A stretch of DNA of 10,391 nucleotides from Acidimicrobiales bacterium (GTDB taxonomy: Bacteria > Actinomycetota > Acidimicrobiia > Acidimicrobiales > JABEUL01). The notes below the pieces were generated by a model. That model saw nothing but the letters and a program-made list of their open reading frames with translations, had not been told where the DNA came from and did not search any database. Positions within the stretch are counted from its first letter, which is position 1; the number at the start of each line of letters is the position of its first letter. The translations under genes and the position numbers were made by a program. Positions 8,861 to 10,391 of this stretch are shown piece after piece. The stretch lies in contig DAIDJA010000037.1 in assembly GCA_027451605.1 (NCBI GenBank), positions 1-10,391 of the forward strand. Direction: 5' to 3'.

Positions 8861-8940
8861 AATATAATTTCCTTAATGAATAAAATTTAAGCGAGATAGC
8901 GGTTCGGATAAGACTTATCTGAATTAACCCAATAAATATT
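8861..8940 (-). other. nusG-rplK spacer (80 nt)
   Basis: The AT-rich spacer holds one small inverted repeat on the mRNA strand, GATAA-GTC-TTATC, and the AAGGAA ribosome site of rplK. No terminator-like hairpin with a U-tract is present, so read-through from nusG into rplK is plausible. A binding site for L1, known in this position in E. coli, could not be recognised. Confidence 0.4.
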
Positions 8941-9819
8941 TTACAGCTTTGCAACCTGGGAGAATTCAAGCTCTACCGGCGTCTCTCTTCCGAATATGTT
9001 TACCAATACCTGCAATTTCAGCTGATCTTCGTTAATTTCGGCAATCTGACCGGAAAAGTCCGCAAACGGACCTTCTTTTACTCTTACCGTCTGCCCGATT
9101 TCGTAAATTAGCTTGGCTCTAGACTTTTGCTTCACTTCATCGGACTCTTTTACACTAAGAATTGTTTCAACTTCCCTCTTAGTGAGTCGACTGGGAGTAT
9201 TTCCTGCACCGACAAACCCGGTAACTCCGGGAGTCCTTCTTATAACCTCAAAAGCCTCGGAGTCTTCATCACATCTGACAAGTATATAACTCGGGAATAC
9301 TTTTCTGCTTACGGTATATTTTTTTCCTGCCTTAACTTCGACTGTGTCTTCCATCGGAATAACAATTTCGTATATTTTGTCAGACATTTGAAGAGACTCT
9401 CTTCTGGTTTCCAGATTTGACTTGACCTTTTTTTCATATCCGGCATAAGTATGGACTACATACCAATGTCCCGGTTTATCATAAGGACTCCTAAAAGAAA
9501 AATCTTCGGAAATTTCGTCCAATTCCGTTAGATCATCCTCTTCGATTATTTCAACTTCGACAGTGTCTTCCAAAATTTCTCCAATAATCTCAGCGTCGTC
9601 TATTTTTGAAGTTGCTTCGACCTGATCATTTAACATAGTTGATTCGGTTTGTATTTCTTCATCATATTCGGATATTTGTTCCAACTCTTCTACCACATCA
9701 TTTTCCAAATTTTGGTCAAAGTTTTCGGTCGGTTCAAAAACTTCAGAAGCTTGTTCATTCAATACCTTCTCAAACTGAGAATCCTGACCTTTGTTAGTAT
9801 TTTCTTCCTGTATATCCAT
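8941..9819 (-). CDS. nusG: Transcription termination/antitermination factor NusG with long acidic N-terminal region
   Basis: NusG binds the beta' clamp of RNA polymerase, modulates pausing, and contacts Rho or ribosomal protein S10 through its KOW domain. From the ATG at 9819 the protein is 292 residues, about 110 longer than E. coli NusG. Residues 1-116 are low-complexity and strongly acidic (40 Asp/Glu against 5 Lys/Arg), probably disordered. The NGN domain follows (about 117-215), from GHWYVVHTYAGYEKKVKSNL through FPSYILVR to TPGVTGFVG. The C-terminal KOW domain (about 240-292) has GQTVRVKEGPFADFSG. I chose 9819 because GAGGA lies 4 nt before it. A further in-frame ATG at 9834 overlaps the end of secE and would add five residues, but it has no clear ribosome site. 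Acidic NusG extensions are known in Actinomycetota. rplK follows after 80 nt. Confidence 0.95.
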   Translation of the reverse strand: MDIQEENTNKGQDSQFEKVLNEQASEVFEPTENFDQNLENDVVEELEQISEYDEEIQTESTMLNDQVEATSKIDDAEIIGEILEDTVEVEIIEEDDLTELDEISEDFSFRSPYDKPGHWYVVHTYAGYEKKVKSNLETRRESLQMSDKIYEIVIPMEDTVEVKAGKKYTVSRKVFPSYILVRCDEDSEAFEVIRRTPGVTGFVGAGNTPSRLTKREVETILSVKESDEVKQKSRAKLIYEIGQTVRVKEGPFADFSGQIAEINEDQLKLQVLVNIFGRETPVELEFSQVAKL

Positions 9820-9823
9820 AAAA

Positions 9824-9828
9824 TCCTC
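9824..9828 (-). promoter_or_regulatory. Shine-Dalgarno of nusG, overlapping the secE stop codon
   Basis: GAGGA followed by TTTT precedes the ATG at 9819. The secE stop TGA (9827-9829) overlaps the site, so a ribosome finishing secE sits on the nusG start region. This suggests translational coupling and favours 9819 over the ATG at 9834. Confidence 0.65.
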
Positions 9829-10144
9829 AAGCATTAAATAACATCTGAATCAACTTCGTAAAGCCATAGTCCAAACCAAATACCAATAAACCCAAAGCCA
9901 AAACGGCTATAATCACAACCGAACTGTACCCAGTAACTTCCGGACGTTTTGGCCAGGCGACTTTCCTAAGTTCTGCCATTACTTCATCTTTAAACTTAAC
10001 AATTCTCTTAAAAACAGAGCCGGTATTTTTTACTTCAACTTTAGGTTTGGGAGTTTTCGGCGTTCTAGGCTGCGGAGCGACATACTCACCGTCTTTGTCG
10101 ACGGTGCCCTGCCTTTGCATCATTCGCCTTTGTTCTCGATTCAC
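9827..10144 (-). CDS. secE: Preprotein translocase subunit SecE
   Basis: SecE is the small membrane subunit that clamps SecY in the SecYEG protein-export channel. It is 105 residues long, of the single-membrane-segment type found outside the Gammaproteobacteria. Residues 1-45 are a polar, Pro/Lys-rich cytoplasmic extension starting MNREQRRMMQRQG. An amphipathic helix runs from about 46 to 60, followed by the family signature ELRKVAWPKRPEV (58-70). One hydrophobic helix spans about 73-93 (SSVVIIAVLALGLLVFGLDYG). The start is GTG, with GAGGA 9 nt upstream (10154-10158); internal ATGs at residues 8 and 9 would lose the conserved-looking N-terminus. The MNREQRR opening recalls Acidimicrobiia SecE, from memory only. 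It overlaps or abuts nusG and follows tRNA-Trp. Confidence 0.97.
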   Translation of the reverse strand: MNREQRRMMQRQGTVDKDGEYVAPQPRTPKTPKPKVEVKNTGSVFKRIVKFKDEVMAELRKVAWPKRPEVTGYSSVVIIAVLALGLLVFGLDYGFTKLIQMLFNA

Positions 10145-10312
10145 TTCTTATATTCCTCTTTATAACCTATTCTGGCTGATCGCTATTTCATAAAACAGCT
10201 GCTCGCTACCAAAATCTATAATCTCTTCGATCTCCGCTTAGATTTATTTATATAACCTGATCTTATTTATATGTCGTTCAAATTCTGTTCGGTAGCTATA
10301 GCTCTTTATCTG
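10145..10312 (-). promoter_or_regulatory. tRNA-Trp to secE spacer (168 nt) with weak promoter candidate
   Basis: There is no gene here; in particular no rpmG (L33), which often sits near secE. A possible promoter has ACGACA (10272-10277) and TATATA (10249-10254) with a 17-nt spacer, each matching the consensus at four positions. A 7-bp hairpin, GCUGUUU-UAUG-AAAUAGC (10182-10199), includes one G-U pair and lies about 38 nt before the secE start. GCTACC just after the tRNA can also pair with GGTAGC about 90 nt later. No U-tract terminator separates the tRNA from secE, so a joint transcript processed at the tRNA is also possible. Confidence 0.35.
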
Positions 10313-10385
10313 CAGGGCAGGAGGGACTCGAACCCCCAACCCCCGGTTTTGGAGACCGGTGCTCTACCAATTGAGCTACTACCCT
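10313..10385 (-). tRNA. tRNA-Trp (anticodon CCA)
   Basis: The minus strand folds into a complete 73-nt cloverleaf. The acceptor stem AGGGTAG/CTGCCCT has one G-U pair. The D stem is GCTC/GAGC with loop AATTGGTA. The anticodon stem is CCGGT/ACCGG with loop CTCCAAA, giving anticodon CCA. The variable loop has 5 nt, and the T stem GGGGG/CCCTC carries loop TTCGAGT. The discriminator base is G, a known identity element of bacterial tRNA-Trp. The terminal CCA is not encoded; the sequence continues CAGATAAA, so CCA must be added after transcription. Its place directly before secE-nusG matches the arrangement in many Actinomycetota. Confidence 0.97.
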
Positions 10386-10391
10386 AAATTT

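Noticed and set aside
8673..8969. A 98-codon minus-strand frame overlapping the start of rplK in another phase
   Set aside because: The rplK frame is unambiguous, and this one has no ribosome site or recognisable features.
10145..10312. An rpmG (L33) gene between tRNA-Trp and secE
   Set aside because: The spacer has no frame encoding the Cys-containing L33 sequence; it is AT-rich and non-coding.

Overview
The window is one uninterrupted minus-strand transcription/translation gene block: tRNA-Trp, secE, nusG, rplK (L11), rplA (L1), rplJ (L10), rplL (L7/L12), rpoB and the first 830 codons of rpoC, which runs off the left edge. Apart from the spacers, everything is core housekeeping. I see no mobile element, CRISPR array, phage gene, defence system or other new system, and I do not want to dress the region up as one.

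Lineage. Gene order, with tRNA-Trp directly before secE-nusG, and several protein features point to Actinomycetota. These are the roughly 85-residue coiled-coil insert after the RpoC zinc ribbon, an actinobacterial-style RpoB (including its C-terminal half), and a NusG with a long acidic N-terminal region. Details of RpoC (an extended segment before the coiled coil) and the SecE N-terminus (MNREQRRMMQRQG) resemble what I remember of Acidimicrobiia. Base composition is moderate to AT-leaning, well below typical actinomycetes, so a low-GC or deep-branching actinobacterial lineage is likely. This placement rests on recalled family patterns, not on a search.

Layout, in order of transcription (right to left). 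tRNA-Trp (10385-10313) is followed by a 168-nt spacer with a weak promoter candidate, then secE (GTG start). nusG starts inside or just after the secE end, with its ribosome binding site lying over the secE stop. After an 80-nt gap come rplK and rplA, 5 nt apart. A 358-nt spacer precedes rplJ; it holds the best promoter candidate in the window (AT-rich upstream tract, TTGTAG-17-TAATAT), a hairpin, and a run of imperfect G-rich tandem repeats. rplL follows after 73 nt. A 265-nt spacer then leads to rpoB, which has a strong Shine-Dalgarno and a GTG start, and rpoC begins 2 nt after the rpoB stop.

How the genes work together. SecE is part of the SecYEG translocon. NusG couples RNA polymerase to the ribosome and modulates pausing. 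L11, L1 and the L10-(L12)n stalk form the mobile parts of the large subunit that recruit translation factors. RpoB and RpoC form the RNA polymerase active centre. The three long spacers (before secE, rplJ and rpoB) are where separate control of these modules would be expected. The rplJ leader is the most interesting non-coding element here.
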